From Cytidiella melzeri (taxonomy: Eukaryota > Basidiomycota > Agaricomycetes > Polyporales > Irpicaceae), in contig JABYQR010000091.1 in NCBI GenBank assembly GCA_022592445.1, positions 1 to 64,000 on the forward strand: a DNA stretch of 64,000 bases, read 5' to 3'. Shown here one piece after another: positions 43,917-54,029 of this stretch; the stretch's first letter is position 1; every line of letters starts with the position of its first letter. Made by a program: the position numbers and the translations under genes. Below the pieces are notes generated by a model. It made no database searches. It saw only the letters and a program-made list of their open reading frames with translations, and was not told where the DNA came from.

Positions 43917-46343
43917 ATGCCCAAGAGGAAGAAGACACAACCTGTCGAGCTCTACAACCACACATTGGAGAGGAACAGAGCTACCGCCTCCACGGTTGAG
44001 ATCAACGTAGCCAATCGACGCATCAAGCTGAACAAGAGGGTCCTGAAGCCCAAGGTCGACAGTCCCCCTCCTGACTCACCCGCTTCTACTTATCCTTCAC
44101 CAGAAGCTGAAACGCAACAAATCACTGAAGACGACGTTGGAGTCGTTGTCTTTGCCACATCACGTGCAAAGAGATACGCCAACTCAGTAAGTAGCTTTCG
44201 CGAGTAGCAGGCATTTTGGCTGATGAATACTGTAGGACTCACCACTCCTGACATGGCTGCAATATCGGTCCTCGTATCTATGCGAGTTACTTCGCAGGAA
44301 AGGTCGCGGGACTGTAGAAGACTCTTCCTGCTGCCCGATGTGCCACAGGACGCGTGCAGTCATGCGATGTAGGGAATGTTTTGGCGGTACCCTCTTATGC
44401 GGTCGTTGCTGTGTTGAGAACCACAGGCAGCATCCTCTGCATAGAATAGAGGTATGCTTACGATTACTCGCTATACGGTTTACCGCTGACGTGGCTCCAG
44501 GAGTGGACCGGCGATTCCTTCAAGAAGACGTCCCTTCGTGAACTTGGTCTAGTTATGCACCTAGGTACTCATAACACGCAGTCGCCGTGTGTAAATCCAA
44601 GCATCAAAACCCTGGTTGTCCTACACACCAACGGCCTTCATAGCGTCGCCGTCAACTTCTGCGGATGTCGTCACAATCTAGCTGGGTACCAGCAACTCCT
44701 TCAAGCCTCCTGGTATCCCGCCACTCCGTTGAATCCCGAGACATGCGTAACAATCGAGCTCCTCGAGCTCTTCCATCTGCTGAATTTGCAGGGCAACACG
44801 ACTATTTACGACTTCGTCAAGGTTATGGAGATGACGACAGATGGGTGGCTGTTGGAGAGAATTCCCGTACGTTGTCCGCTTCGCCTTGTAACGTCCTTGC
44901 AGATCCTCACAAGCTTCCAGGATCGACAGCAGTCGTTCACGACCGTAGTTCAAGAGTGGCGGCATCTCTGCATGCTTATGCGAGCAGGCCGAGGCCATGA
45001 GCCGGATGGCATTCCAACGACAAAGCCTGGCGAGCTTGCAGTGCAGTGCCGTGCATGCCCCCACCCTGGTTATAATCTGCCCGACAACTTCAGAGACGTC
45101 CCGAAGGGTCACAGCTATCTCTACTGGCAGACAGTTGCTGTGGACTGTAATTTCCGTCTCAAGAACCGCTACCGGCACAGCAATAACTTGGATGTGACTC
45201 TCTCGCATGGATGGGCATATTTTGTAGAGCAAAAGGGGTATCTCGAATACGTCAAGAGGCATGCCAATCAGCAAGAGGTACGTGTATCTGTTTGATATGG
45301 CCGACGCATACTCACACTGCCTCCGATGGACTAGATGAGTACCTGCGCAGGATTTCAGGCGATGCTGCAGGCAAACTTGAAGAAGGCAAAGGGGCTAAAT
45401 GCAACGGGTGTTGTCGGGGTGGCCTGTAGCCGCCATGAACTCTGGAGGCCGAACGGGATGGGGGATTTGCAACGGGGGGAGAGGTGCGTCGAGCCGCGAT
45501 TACCTGCTGAGTGAAACTGACAGTCACACAGACAGTGCAACGTAGACTACGTTCTTGTCGCAGCGCTGCTTGGAGTCACGCTCCGTCTCCTCATCATGTA
45601 CGACATCGCCTGCCAATACTTCAAACTCTTCTGGACGAGGATGCTTGGTCTACCGGCAGGAATGCGACTCGCTATCCCTAGCATCAAGCAAGTTGTCACC
45701 AAAGTCCCCAAAGGGCATCTCCGTGCCCACGAAGATGCCTGTCAGGGACCGTTCTCGTTGAATTATACGAACGGCGCCGCCGAGACAGACGGAGAAGGCA
45801 TCGAGCGTCTTTGGTCATGGCTCAACAAGGCTGCACCCAGCGCAAAAGAAATGACGCAGGCATCGCGCCACGAATTGCTGGACGACTTTTGCGGTTATAC
45901 AAACTGGAGGAAGACACTTGGGTTGTGCGATATTCTTGCCCGTCGCTTGCTCGACGCTATCAAGCTGGCGAAAACACAGCGTGCGGAATTTCAAGCGTTC
46001 GACGCTCGTGTCCGAGAACATGCACCAGAAGAAGTTGACGGCTGGGAAGCCATGCTTGAAGATTGGCAGAACGACCACACGCAACCGTGCCCGTATGTCT
46101 CAACGCAGCCAAGAGTAACCTTCAATGCCGTTCGCCTGGCCTTGCTCCACGACGAAGAAAGGGACATGCAAGGGTGTGGTGTAGTCGCCGCTAACAACAC
46201 CCCGACCTCGTTCATCTGCCTTGGTCTCGAGGTTGAGAATCTACAGTATGACCTCCCTGTCCTCATTGTAACAATACATTGCTAACACGGTCTGTCATAG
46301 AATGACCCTCAAGGCGGACATCGCGCATATTCCTTTTGGAAAC
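43917..46343 (+). CDS. KDZ (Kyakuja-Dileera-Zisupton) transposase, 3'-truncated by LTR
   Basis: Exons are 43917-44186, 44236-44451, 44501-44866, 44903-45277, 45335-45483, 45532-46245 and 46301-46343 (cut). All introns are short GT-AG and the frame is open for about 710 residues. The N-terminus is basic (MPKRKKTQPVE). A Cys/His cluster follows (CPMCHRTRAVMRCRECFGG, LLCGRCCVENHRQHPLHRIE), then the CxC2-type region (LHSVAVNFCGC, ASWYPATPLNPETCVTIELL, NLQGNTTIYDF). The core has VAVDCNFRLK (Asp 45143-45145), LWRPNGMGDLQRGER, LIMYDIACQYFK (Asp 45602-45604), LRAHEDACQGPFSLNY and TDGEGIERLWSW (Glu), the expected D-D-E arrangement. Its C-terminal end is missing because a gypsy LTR begins at 46344. All catalytic parts are present. 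Confidence 0.9.
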
Positions 46344-47101
46344 TGTCATGGATGGCCTGACTAGCCCTTAATTTTCGCAATTTACCCCTTGTTTTTATCT
46401 GTAAAACTCCGGGCTACAACCTAGTTTCAATTCTCTCTGCATAAACTCCTTTGCACGTCTATTAAGCGCCCGTATCACGTGGCTTAGACGCTCCACACGG
46501 TCACATTACTTGCTACTACGTCACACTGGCATGTGACTTAGCTTAAGTAAGACCACATGGCTACAGACACATGGCTCAGCCCATAGCTAGGGTTTGACGT
46601 CATAGATACCATCCACATGGGCTCCTTATTGTTCTTTCCCTATTGTTCTCTTTATGGAAGGATGTTCTCACAGGTGTGGGAATGGAATACAATAGTTGGT
46701 CTCCTTTTAGATAGATTCTCTCACGGGTAGAGTTCTTGGCAAGGTCTAGACAATAGCTATTGTTCTCCTTTAGGTAGTTCTTTTGTTCTTCGTTCACACG
46801 GCTTCTTGCAAAGCCTGCCCTCAACATGGTCTGTGCGCAGGTCCCTGAAGTCTATATATACTGCTGCATGTACGCTCCTAGCCCCCCATCTCGACCTCTT
46901 GGTCTTTACTGGGCTAGGTAAGCAACCCCCTCTTGTACTACATAGCTGGTAGTCACAATACTAACTTGGTCTTTACTGGGCTAGCAACTTGCACAAAGTT
47001 TGATAGCTGGTGAGAGCATTGTGCTTCAAGCCTGCCACCACCTCTTCGTCGTCTTCCACACCGTGTCCCTTTTAGTTGCGTCGAGCTTCGTCTCCGTGAC
47101 A
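46344..47101 (+). repeat. 5' LTR of gypsy element A (758 bp)
   Basis: It runs TGTCATGGATGG to CGTCTCCGTGACA. It contains a TCTATATATACTG TATA box (about 46850), a palindromic ACAATAGCTATTGT (about 46755), and GGGCTAG/GTAAGC ... TACTAAC ... GGGCTAG (46918-46984), an apparent leader intron. The first 580 bp are almost identical to the 3' LTR; the last 150 bp are not. Confidence 0.88.
46918..46984 (+). other. Putative leader intron inside gypsy LTR
   Basis: GTAAGC at the left, the consensus branch site TACTAAC about 20 nt before the end, and CTAG at the right. CTTTACTGGGCTAG is repeated at both borders. The same signals occur in the LTR copies at 12981, 17206, 33046, 53275 and 57688. Confidence 0.5.
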
Positions 47102-47246
47102 TTAGGTCGAGATCGTTGTGAAACCCTGGGTTCCCCATTCCCACCGTTTAAAAAAGTTTATTCCTGTTTGACGAGTACGTCTCCGGTCTCTTCATACCGT
47201 TGAGCTACGCTTAAGTCGTCCGTTTCTACCCCCTGCGCGTTGTTTA

Positions 47247-47975
47247 GTGCCTAAAGACACGCGCCCCCGTTTCTCTAAGACCCTCCCTCCCACTGAGCCT
47301 CAGCTCAAGAGGTGTCTTCCTCCATCTTTCCTCGACGCTCTCGCTGACAAGCGTAAGAGTGGTCAACCTCATCGCTGGTCTGACAAAGACCTGGTCACTG
47401 TTGCGAAGTACGTGTCCAAGAAGCCGCCTGTCAAAGGCATCACCCTCACCGTCCCCTCTTACGAGGAAAACCAACAACTTCGCGCCTCTGCACGAGCATA
47501 CGGAGAACGAGCTGCTGAGGAGCGTGACCGCACCTTAGCCGAGCAACACATCCACAAGCTCACTCTCGCAAAGCGACTGGCAAAACTCCCTGCGCCAACT
47601 CCCGCCCCCGCAGCACCCAAACCGGTACTCATCGACTTTAAAAAGTTGACGCCGGTAGATCTTGTCGGCATCTTCAGGCCAAAACTCACCGCCGTCCGTA
47701 CTCGCTTGCAAGCTCTCATGGAGCTTGAAGAACTCCTAAACCACGCCAACCCCGACCACCGTCGCGCGCTGCTTCACCTCGTCAACAAGGTCAATCGTTT
47801 CCTCAACCGAGTCGACGATCTTGCTCCCGTCACAGCAGACCGCGAGTGGCAGCTCTTGGACTGGGGTTGTAAAGCAATTGGGAAAGTTTCCTTCAAGCAG
47901 CTTCGTAAAAACTACGATAGAGTTTTAGCACAACTTAACGTAGTCAATAGTGATAGCTACTTTGAGTGGATCTAG
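47247..47975 (+). CDS. Additional ORF between 5' LTR and gag (about 242 aa)
   Basis: The frame is open from about 47247 to a TAG at 47973-47975. No ATG opens it: a TAG precedes GTGCCTAAAGAC, and TTTAG here could be a 3' splice site, so the first residues may come from an upstream exon. Sequence blocks are RCLPPSFLDALADKRKSG, HRWSDKDLVTVAKYVSKKPP, VKGITLTVPSYEENQQLRAS, a charged helix (AAEERDRTLAEQHIHKLTLA), a Pro/Ala linker, then DFKKLTPVDLVGIFRPKLTA and LLHLVNKVNRFLNRVDDL. No known domain is seen. Element B has a recognisable homolog in the same place (57542-56960, frameshifted), so this ORF belongs to the element family. Function unknown. Confidence 0.65.
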   Translation: MPKDTRPRFSKTLPPTEPQLKRCLPPSFLDALADKRKSGQPHRWSDKDLVTVAKYVSKKPPVKGITLTVPSYEENQQLRASARAYGERAAEERDRTLAEQHIHKLTLAKRLAKLPAPTPAPAAPKPVLIDFKKLTPVDLVGIFRPKLTAVRTRLQALMELEELLNHANPDHRRALLHLVNKVNRFLNRVDDLAPVTADREWQLLDWGCKAIGKVSFKQLRKNYDRVLAQLNVVNSDSYFEWI

Positions 47976-48065
47976 ACACGTCCACAGTTTTGCCCACCAC
48001 GTCGTCTAAAATCTCCCTGCTACAATTACATACATTTCTTCGATTCGAGCACGGTCACAGACGAC

Positions 48066-49322
48066 ATGGATCCCAATCAGCCCGCCGCCCCTGCTGCCCC
48101 TGCTGCCCCAGTTGCCAACCTGAGCCAGCAAGACGTCTTAAATATGTTAGGCGTCCTGACACAAAAAATGGTAGACCTTACCAATCAGGTGGCTGCACTT
48201 GCAGCTGCACAGGCACCGGCGGTTGCCGCTGCTACCCACGTTTCTCGGGAAAGAAGCATCGTCGAGAAACCAGTCTCCTTCAAGGGGAAAACCTCGTCGG
48301 AAGCCCGGCTCTTCCGCCACGCGTTCATAGTATGGGCGCAAAATCAAGGAAAAGCGTTCTTCCAGCAAGACGCGCAAGGCCAGGTCCGAGTGGACAACAA
48401 TGGCGCGAGGATCTTTGATCCTCACAAACTCATCACCAGCGCCTTGTCGTTTATGCAGGACGACGCTGCCGACTGGGCTCGCCCTCACATCGAGGAGTTG
48501 GCCAATAGCAAACCAGCATTTGGAAATGACTGGGACACGTTTATCGAGGCCTTCAAGGCAAAGTTTGAGCCTATTGACGCGGTCATGGAGGCCAAGACTA
48601 AGGTTACCGGCATGAAGCAGGGTAACAAGACATTCGCCGCCCACATCTCGGAGTTCGAGACCTGGGCCCCTCGCACTGGCTGGAGCCAGCAGGACCTTTT
48701 TGACCGTCTCAAGTCGAGCTTGAGTACAGAGTACCTTCAGCGCGTCTCTTACTTCCAGACCCACGCTACAACCTACGATGCACTGAAGGAGCAGTGTAAA
48801 GCAGTTGACGCTCAGCTCGCCGATCTGCGAAATAGCACAGGCAAAGTCATGGTTGACAGCTCGTCGGGACACGGCAAGTCCCACCAACAGGCCTTCCGCG
48901 ATCCCAACGCTATGGAGATCGACGCCTCCCGTTTCTCTGCCTCCTTCGATGCGCTCTTCGCAGGGCTAGGCAAGCAAGAGATCTTCCAGAGATGGAAGAA
49001 GGAGATGAGCAAGCGCTGCTCGGTTTGTGGTTCTGAGAGCCACAAGAAGAGGGATTCAAAGCACCCAGACGACCCGGTCTGCAACCACTGCGGTGGTACC
49101 GGTCACTGGGGGGCAGTTTGCCTGAAACGGCTCCAAGGCGTCCCTAAGGGACAAAAAGTCGCTGCAACCTCGTCGACCTTGTCGACCACTACTGCTGCAG
49201 CCAAACAAGACGCGTCCAACGACAAGGATGCTAAAATTGCTGCGCTCAAGGACATGCTTGACATCCAGAAAAAGCAAATGGATGAGATGGCAGCAAAAAT
49301 TAATGCGGTTTTTTTAAGCTAA
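48066..49322 (+). CDS. Gypsy gag polyprotein
   Basis: An intact 418-residue ORF starting MDPNQPAAPAAPAAP. It has an N-terminal helical segment (QQDVLNMLGVLTQKMVDLTN), then the capsid-like retrotransposon gag region (ARLFRHAFIVWAQNQGKAFF, DDAADWARPHIEELANSKP, WDTFIEAFKAKFEPID, WAPRTGWSQQDLFDRLKSSL). A zinc knuckle CNHCGGTGHWGAVC (CX2CX4HX4C) lies at about residues 342-355, preceded by a CSVCGSESHKK pair. A Lys/Ala coiled-coil tail (AALKDMLDIQKKQMDEMAAK) ends it. It forms the particle and packages RNA. No frame damage is seen. Confidence 0.92.
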   Translation: MDPNQPAAPAAPAAPVANLSQQDVLNMLGVLTQKMVDLTNQVAALAAAQAPAVAAATHVSRERSIVEKPVSFKGKTSSEARLFRHAFIVWAQNQGKAFFQQDAQGQVRVDNNGARIFDPHKLITSALSFMQDDAADWARPHIEELANSKPAFGNDWDTFIEAFKAKFEPIDAVMEAKTKVTGMKQGNKTFAAHISEFETWAPRTGWSQQDLFDRLKSSLSTEYLQRVSYFQTHATTYDALKEQCKAVDAQLADLRNSTGKVMVDSSSGHGKSHQQAFRDPNAMEIDASRFSASFDALFAGLGKQEIFQRWKKEMSKRCSVCGSESHKKRDSKHPDDPVCNHCGGTGHWGAVCLKRLQGVPKGQKVAATSSTLSTTTAAAKQDASNDKDAKIAALKDMLDIQKKQMDEMAAKINAVFLS

Positions 49323-49366
49323 CTCGTGACACAGCCGCAGCTGCGAGTCCCCCAGATACCCTGTCC

Positions 49367-52300
49367 TTGCTTTCTTCGTCGTCCCCGTCTTCTGCCTCGT
49401 CTTCCTCGTGTACAACGTCTACTCCATGCCCATCGTCTACAATCTCCTCGTGTACTATATCGTCGCTAGATCGGTTATCGTCTCATTTCCGTGTACATGT
49501 ACTAGTTAAAGGTCTGAATAGAAGCATTCGCGTTCCTGCTATGATCGATTCAGGAGCTACGGCTTTATTCATCAGTCACCAGTTCGTCAAGAAGCATAAG
49601 ATTATTCAGCACCCGCTCGAAAGGGTCATCTCATTGCATAACATTGACGGAACTAAGAATAAAGCTGGCGGATTAACGCACTTCGTTGCCTCACACTCAC
49701 AGTCGGAGATCACACGGAAAAGGCAGAGTTTCTTGTCACGGACTTAGGACCAGAAGACGTCATTCTTGGGCTACCATGGCTCAAGCGCGTAAACCCTACG
49801 TTAACTGGGAAAAAGGAGAAATGACAATTCGAGCGGCTCGGAAGAATCTCCTAATGAACCTTTCCAGAAGGTTGATGGTAACCGCAAAGAACGTAGACAG
49901 TGGGTCAAAGCCGGTATTATCCAAGACACCACTGACGAAGTCTGGTGTATGGCCGGCTTCACCTACTCTACTAAGCTTGCTGCTGAAGCAAACGAAGCTA
50001 AAGCTCAGCGCTCCTTCGAAGACATCGTTCCATCAGAGTACCACAGACACGCTAAAGTCTTCTCTGAAAAGAGTCTAATCGACTACCCCAGCATCAGCCC
50101 TGGGACCATTCGATTGATCTCAAACCAGACGCTCCTGAGACCATCAAATCGAAAGTTTATCCTATGCCCCTGAACGAACAAGCCGAGCTTGACAAATTCA
50201 TTCAGGAGAACCTGTCAAAAGGTTACATTACGCCTTCTAAGTCTCCGATGGCTTCTCCGGTCTTTTTCATCAAAAAGAAGGACAACAAACTCCGACTTAT
50301 TCAGGACTACCGCAAACTCAACGACATCACCGTAAAGAATCGTTACCCACTACCGCTTGCTACCGACATTATCAACAAGCTCAAGGGTGCAAAGATCTTC
50401 ACCAAGTTCAATGTTCGTTGGGGATATCACAATGTCCGCATCAAAGAAGGAGATGAATACAAAGCGGCTTTCGCTACTAACCGAGGACTCTTCGAACCTA
50501 AAGTCATGTTCTTCGGTCTCACAAACTCACCCGCTACCTTCCAAGCTCTGATGGACAACATCTTCGCCGACCTCGTGGCCGAGGGCAAGGTGGCTGTCTA
50601 TCTAGATGACATCTTGATCTGGAGTAACAACCTGACAGAGCACCGCAAGGTTGTTCATGAAGTCCTTGAGCGACTTCAGCAACACGATCTGTATCTTCGT
50701 CCGGAAAAGTGCGAGTTTGAGAAATCTGAGATAGAGTACCTCGGGTTGATCATTCGCGCTGGCGAAGTAGCTATGGACCCTGTCAAAGTCCAAGCAGTTT
50801 CTACGTGGCCCACACCCAAGAACCTCAAAGAAGTCAGAGGATTCATCGGGTTTGCCAACTTCTATCGCCGCTTCATTCAAGACTTCTCAAAGCACGCACG
50901 GCCTCTACACGACCTGACTAAGAAGGACGTACCGTTCGTCTGGGGTCCAGCACAGAGACTGCCTTCACACTGCTAAAGAAGGCCTTTACCACTAAGCCTA
51001 TCTTGGCAGTCTGGGACCCTGAACTCCCTACACGTCTAGAAGTCGATGCTTCGGGCTATGCGACCGGTGGAATCATCTCCCAGAAATCGAAGGAAGATGG
51101 ATTCTACCACCCTATCGCCTACCGGTCCGCATCTATGACTGAAGCAGAACGTAACTACGAAATCTTTGATCGGGAGATGTTAGCCATCACCGAAGCTCTC
51201 AAAGATTGGCGCCACTACCTTGAGGGGCTCAAGGAACTGTTTGAGATCTGGACAGATCACGCAAACCTGCAGTACTGGAAGACTGCGCAACACCTCACTC
51301 GACGTCAAGCACGTTGGTCATTACTTTTGGCTGACTTCGACTTCGTGTTGGTACACAAGCCCGGTAGTACCATGATACACGCTGATCCTCTCTCTCGTCT
51401 TCACTCTCACGCTGTCACGGACGAAGAAGACAACAAGGATCAGGTGGTACTGAAACCGGAACATTCCGCATCCTCGCCACCAGTGCACTTGCCACTGCTT
51501 CTCCGCTCGAATCAAAGATCCAAGAATGCACGGAACAAGAAGCAGAAGTTGCACAAGCTCTCGCTACCCTTCAAAAGAAGGGTCCTCGCAAACTTGTCGG
51601 CGGTTTACTCAATGGGAAGAGAGTGACGGGCTCATCTATTACAAGGGAAAACTCTACATCCCTAACAACAAAGAGCTCCGTCACAAAATCGTCAAATCTT
51701 GCCATGACACACCCGCGGCTGGTCATCCGGGCAAACACGGCACCATAGAGCTAGTCTCACGACACTATTGGTGGCCAAAGATGAATGCCTTCGTCGAGAC
51801 TTACGTACTAGGTTGTGATCGCTGTCAACGCTATAAGTCAGCTCCGCACCCTAAAGCAGTACTACAGCCTCAGGAAACTCCGGCTGGACCTTGGGAACAC
51901 GTCGGAGTAGATCTCATCACTCAGCTACCACCTTCTAAGGGATTTGATTCGATCGCGGTCTACGTCGACCATTACTCCGATCAAACGCACATCATCCCCA
52001 CCACCACTAAGGTTAACGCTGAGGGGATTGCCGATCTACATTACAAAGAAGTATTCCGACTTCACGGCATTCCCAAGAAGGTGTTCTCTGACCGAGGACC
52101 CCAGTTTGCAGCGCGCTTATGCGTGCGCTCTATCACCGCCTAGGCATAGAGACTGGTTTTACGACCGCCTATCATCCGCAAGGAAATGGCAAGGTCGAAC
52201 GCAAAAACCAGGATATGAACAGTACCTGCGTCTATTCTGTCAGCAACGACAAGACGACTGGGTCGATCATCTGCCGGCGGCTGAATTTGCACTCAACTCG

Positions 52301-53109
52301 CGAGTACATGCGGTAATTCACAAACACCGTTTGAGGTCATCTATGGATATCGCCCCGACTTCACCATACCAGTCGGCAAGCGAAGCAATATCCCATCACT
52401 CGATGAGCGCCTTGACAATATGGCTCGAGTACGCAAAGAGACCGAAGCAGCTCTTCGTCTAAGCAAAGAAAAGATGAAGCAACTCTATGAGTCTGAGAAG
52501 CGCTCTCCACGCGTCTTCCAAGTAGGGGACATGGTCTGGCTGAACGCTAAGAACGTCCAGATCCACCAGGCTACCCCTAAACTCGGTCCTCGACAACTCG
52601 GCCCGTACAAGGTCATCGAACGCATTGGCGATCTCGATTACAAACTCGATCTACCCAGCTATCTCCGAATCCACCCCGTCTTCCATATCAACCGTCTAAG
52701 TCCCTGGCACGACAACGGCAAAGACGTACCTCCACCTCCTGATCCTATCGTCATAGAAGGAGAAGAACAGTACGTCGTCGAAAAAGTGCTAGACAGCAGG
52801 CTACACGGACGTTGGAAGAAATTGCAATTCCTAGTCAAATGGGAAGGGTATTCAGACGGACACAATAGCTGGGAACCAGTAGAAAACCTCGAGAATAGTC
52901 AAGAAGCAATTGACAACTTCTACAAAGCAAACCCCGGAGCGCCCCGGGTCATCAAAGCTTCACTCTTCGCGGATCTCCGCTCGCACTTTCGGGAATTCAA
53001 TACCCAGACCGACCCCGCTTTCCTTCGCACGATCTATCCATCTACATACGATCTTAGCTGGGATGAAGGCAAACACATCGGTCTGGATATCTCAAGAACA
53101 TCACACTGA
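49367..53109 (+). pseudogene. Gypsy pol with chromodomain, several frameshifts
   Basis: In order: protease AMIDSGATALFIS (about 49540), RT from about 50164 (KGYITPSKSPMASPVFFIKK, LRLIQDYRKLNDITVKNRYP, VYLDDILIWSNN with YLDD), RNase H (LEVDASGYATGGIISQK, ERNYEIFDREMLAI), integrase zinc finger ([27 protein letters not shown]), core ([44 protein letters not shown]) and a chromodomain (YVVEKVLDSRLHGRWKKLQF, LVKWEGYSDGHNSWEPVENL). Single-base shifts occur near 49686 (one T fewer than element B), 49860, 50070, 50960, 51465, 52140 and 52300. The copy therefore cannot make one polyprotein. All domains are present. Confidence 0.9.
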
Positions 53110-53274
53110 CGGGTAACGTCGAGTCAACGACACCAGAAGGGGAGAAACTTCCTAGCATCCTTCTGACTAGACAATCGGGGCAATTCTGCTGAATCCCTGT
53201 AGACGGGTAGAAGACCTCTATCACCACAGCACAGTGATGCTTCGCGAGGACGCTCGATTTTAGGAGGGGGGTAA

Positions 53275-54029
53275 TGTCATGGATGGCCTGACTAGCCCTT
53301 AATTTTCGCAATTTACCTCTTGTTTTTATCTGTAAAACTCCGGGCTACAACCTAGTTTCAATTCTCTCTGCATAAACTCCTTTGCACGTCTATTAAGCGC
53401 CCGTATCACGTGGCTTAGACGCTCCACACGGTCACATTACTTGCTACTACGTCACACTGGCATGTGACTTAGCTTAAGTAAGACCACATGGCTACAACAC
53501 ATGGCTCAGCCCATAGCTAGGGTTTGACGTCATAGATACCGTCCACATGGGCTCCTTATTGTTCTTTCCCTATTGTTCTCTTTATGGAAGGATGTTCTCA
53601 CAGGTGTGGGAATGGAATACAATAGTTGGTCTCCTTTTAGATAGATTCTCTCACGGGTAGAGTTCTTGGCAAGGTCTAGACAATAGCTATTGTTCTCCTT
53701 TAGGTAGTTCTTTTGTTCTTCGTTCACACGGCTTCTTGCAAAGCCTGCCCTCAACATGGTCTGTGCGCAGGTCCCTGAAGTCTATATATACTGCTGCATG
53801 TACGCTCCTAGCCCCCATCTCGACCTCTTGGTCTTTACTGGGCTAGGTAAGCAAATCCCCTCTGTACTACATAGCTGGTAGTCAGAATACTAACTTGGTC
53901 TTTACTGGGCTAGCTACCTGAATAAGGTTTATAGTTGGTGAGAGCATTGTGCTACACGCCTGCCACCACCTCGTCGTCGTCGTCCACATCGTGTCCCTGT
54001 TTGTCACGTCGAGCCCTGTCTCCGTGTCA
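53275..54029 (+). repeat. 3' LTR of gypsy element A, mosaic tail
   Basis: It runs TGTCATGGATGG to GTCTCCGTGTCA. Bases 1 to about 580 differ from the 5' LTR at only a handful of positions. The final 150 bp (from about 53850) differ far more and share CACGTCGAGCC(C/T)(C/T)GTCTCCGTGTCA with the solo LTR at 33046. The right end joins directly to element B's RT. Confidence 0.85.

Larger units (their letters stand above)
36627..46343 (+). mobile_element. Composite KDZ transposon with TET/JBP gene, right end lost
   Basis: Five co-directional genes: a decayed gene of a multicopy agaricomycete family (36627-38903), a two-domain viroplasmin-type protein (39324-41067), a 108-residue orphan (41709-42330), a TET/JBP dioxygenase pseudogene (42405-43746), and a KDZ transposase (43917-46343). 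Pairing of KDZ transposase with TET/JBP enzymes is an established feature of agaricomycete KDZ elements. The right end is removed by the gypsy LTR starting at 46344; the left terminus is not located, so the outer limits are those of the genes. Membership of genes 1 and 2 in the mobile unit is inferred from orientation and spacing. Confidence 0.7.
46344..54029 (+). mobile_element. Ty3/gypsy chromovirus, element A
   Basis: 7.7-kb element: 5' LTR 46344-47101, an additional ORF 47247-47975, gag 48066-49322, pol about 49367-53109 with a C-terminal chromodomain, purine tract AGGAGGGGGG just before 53272, and 3' LTR 53275-54029. Left flank GAAAC and right flank GTTGT do not match, so there is no target duplication. 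The left flank is the truncated KDZ transposase, and the right flank is the broken RT gene of element B. Confidence 0.9.

Noticed and set aside
46600..46827. An antisense ORF starting MLRAGFARS is open in several places (13255, 33320, 46600, 53530).
   Set aside because: All lie within copies of the same LTR, so the frame is shared by descent of the repeat. No domain and no codon-level constraint can be shown; B's copy (57961) is broken.
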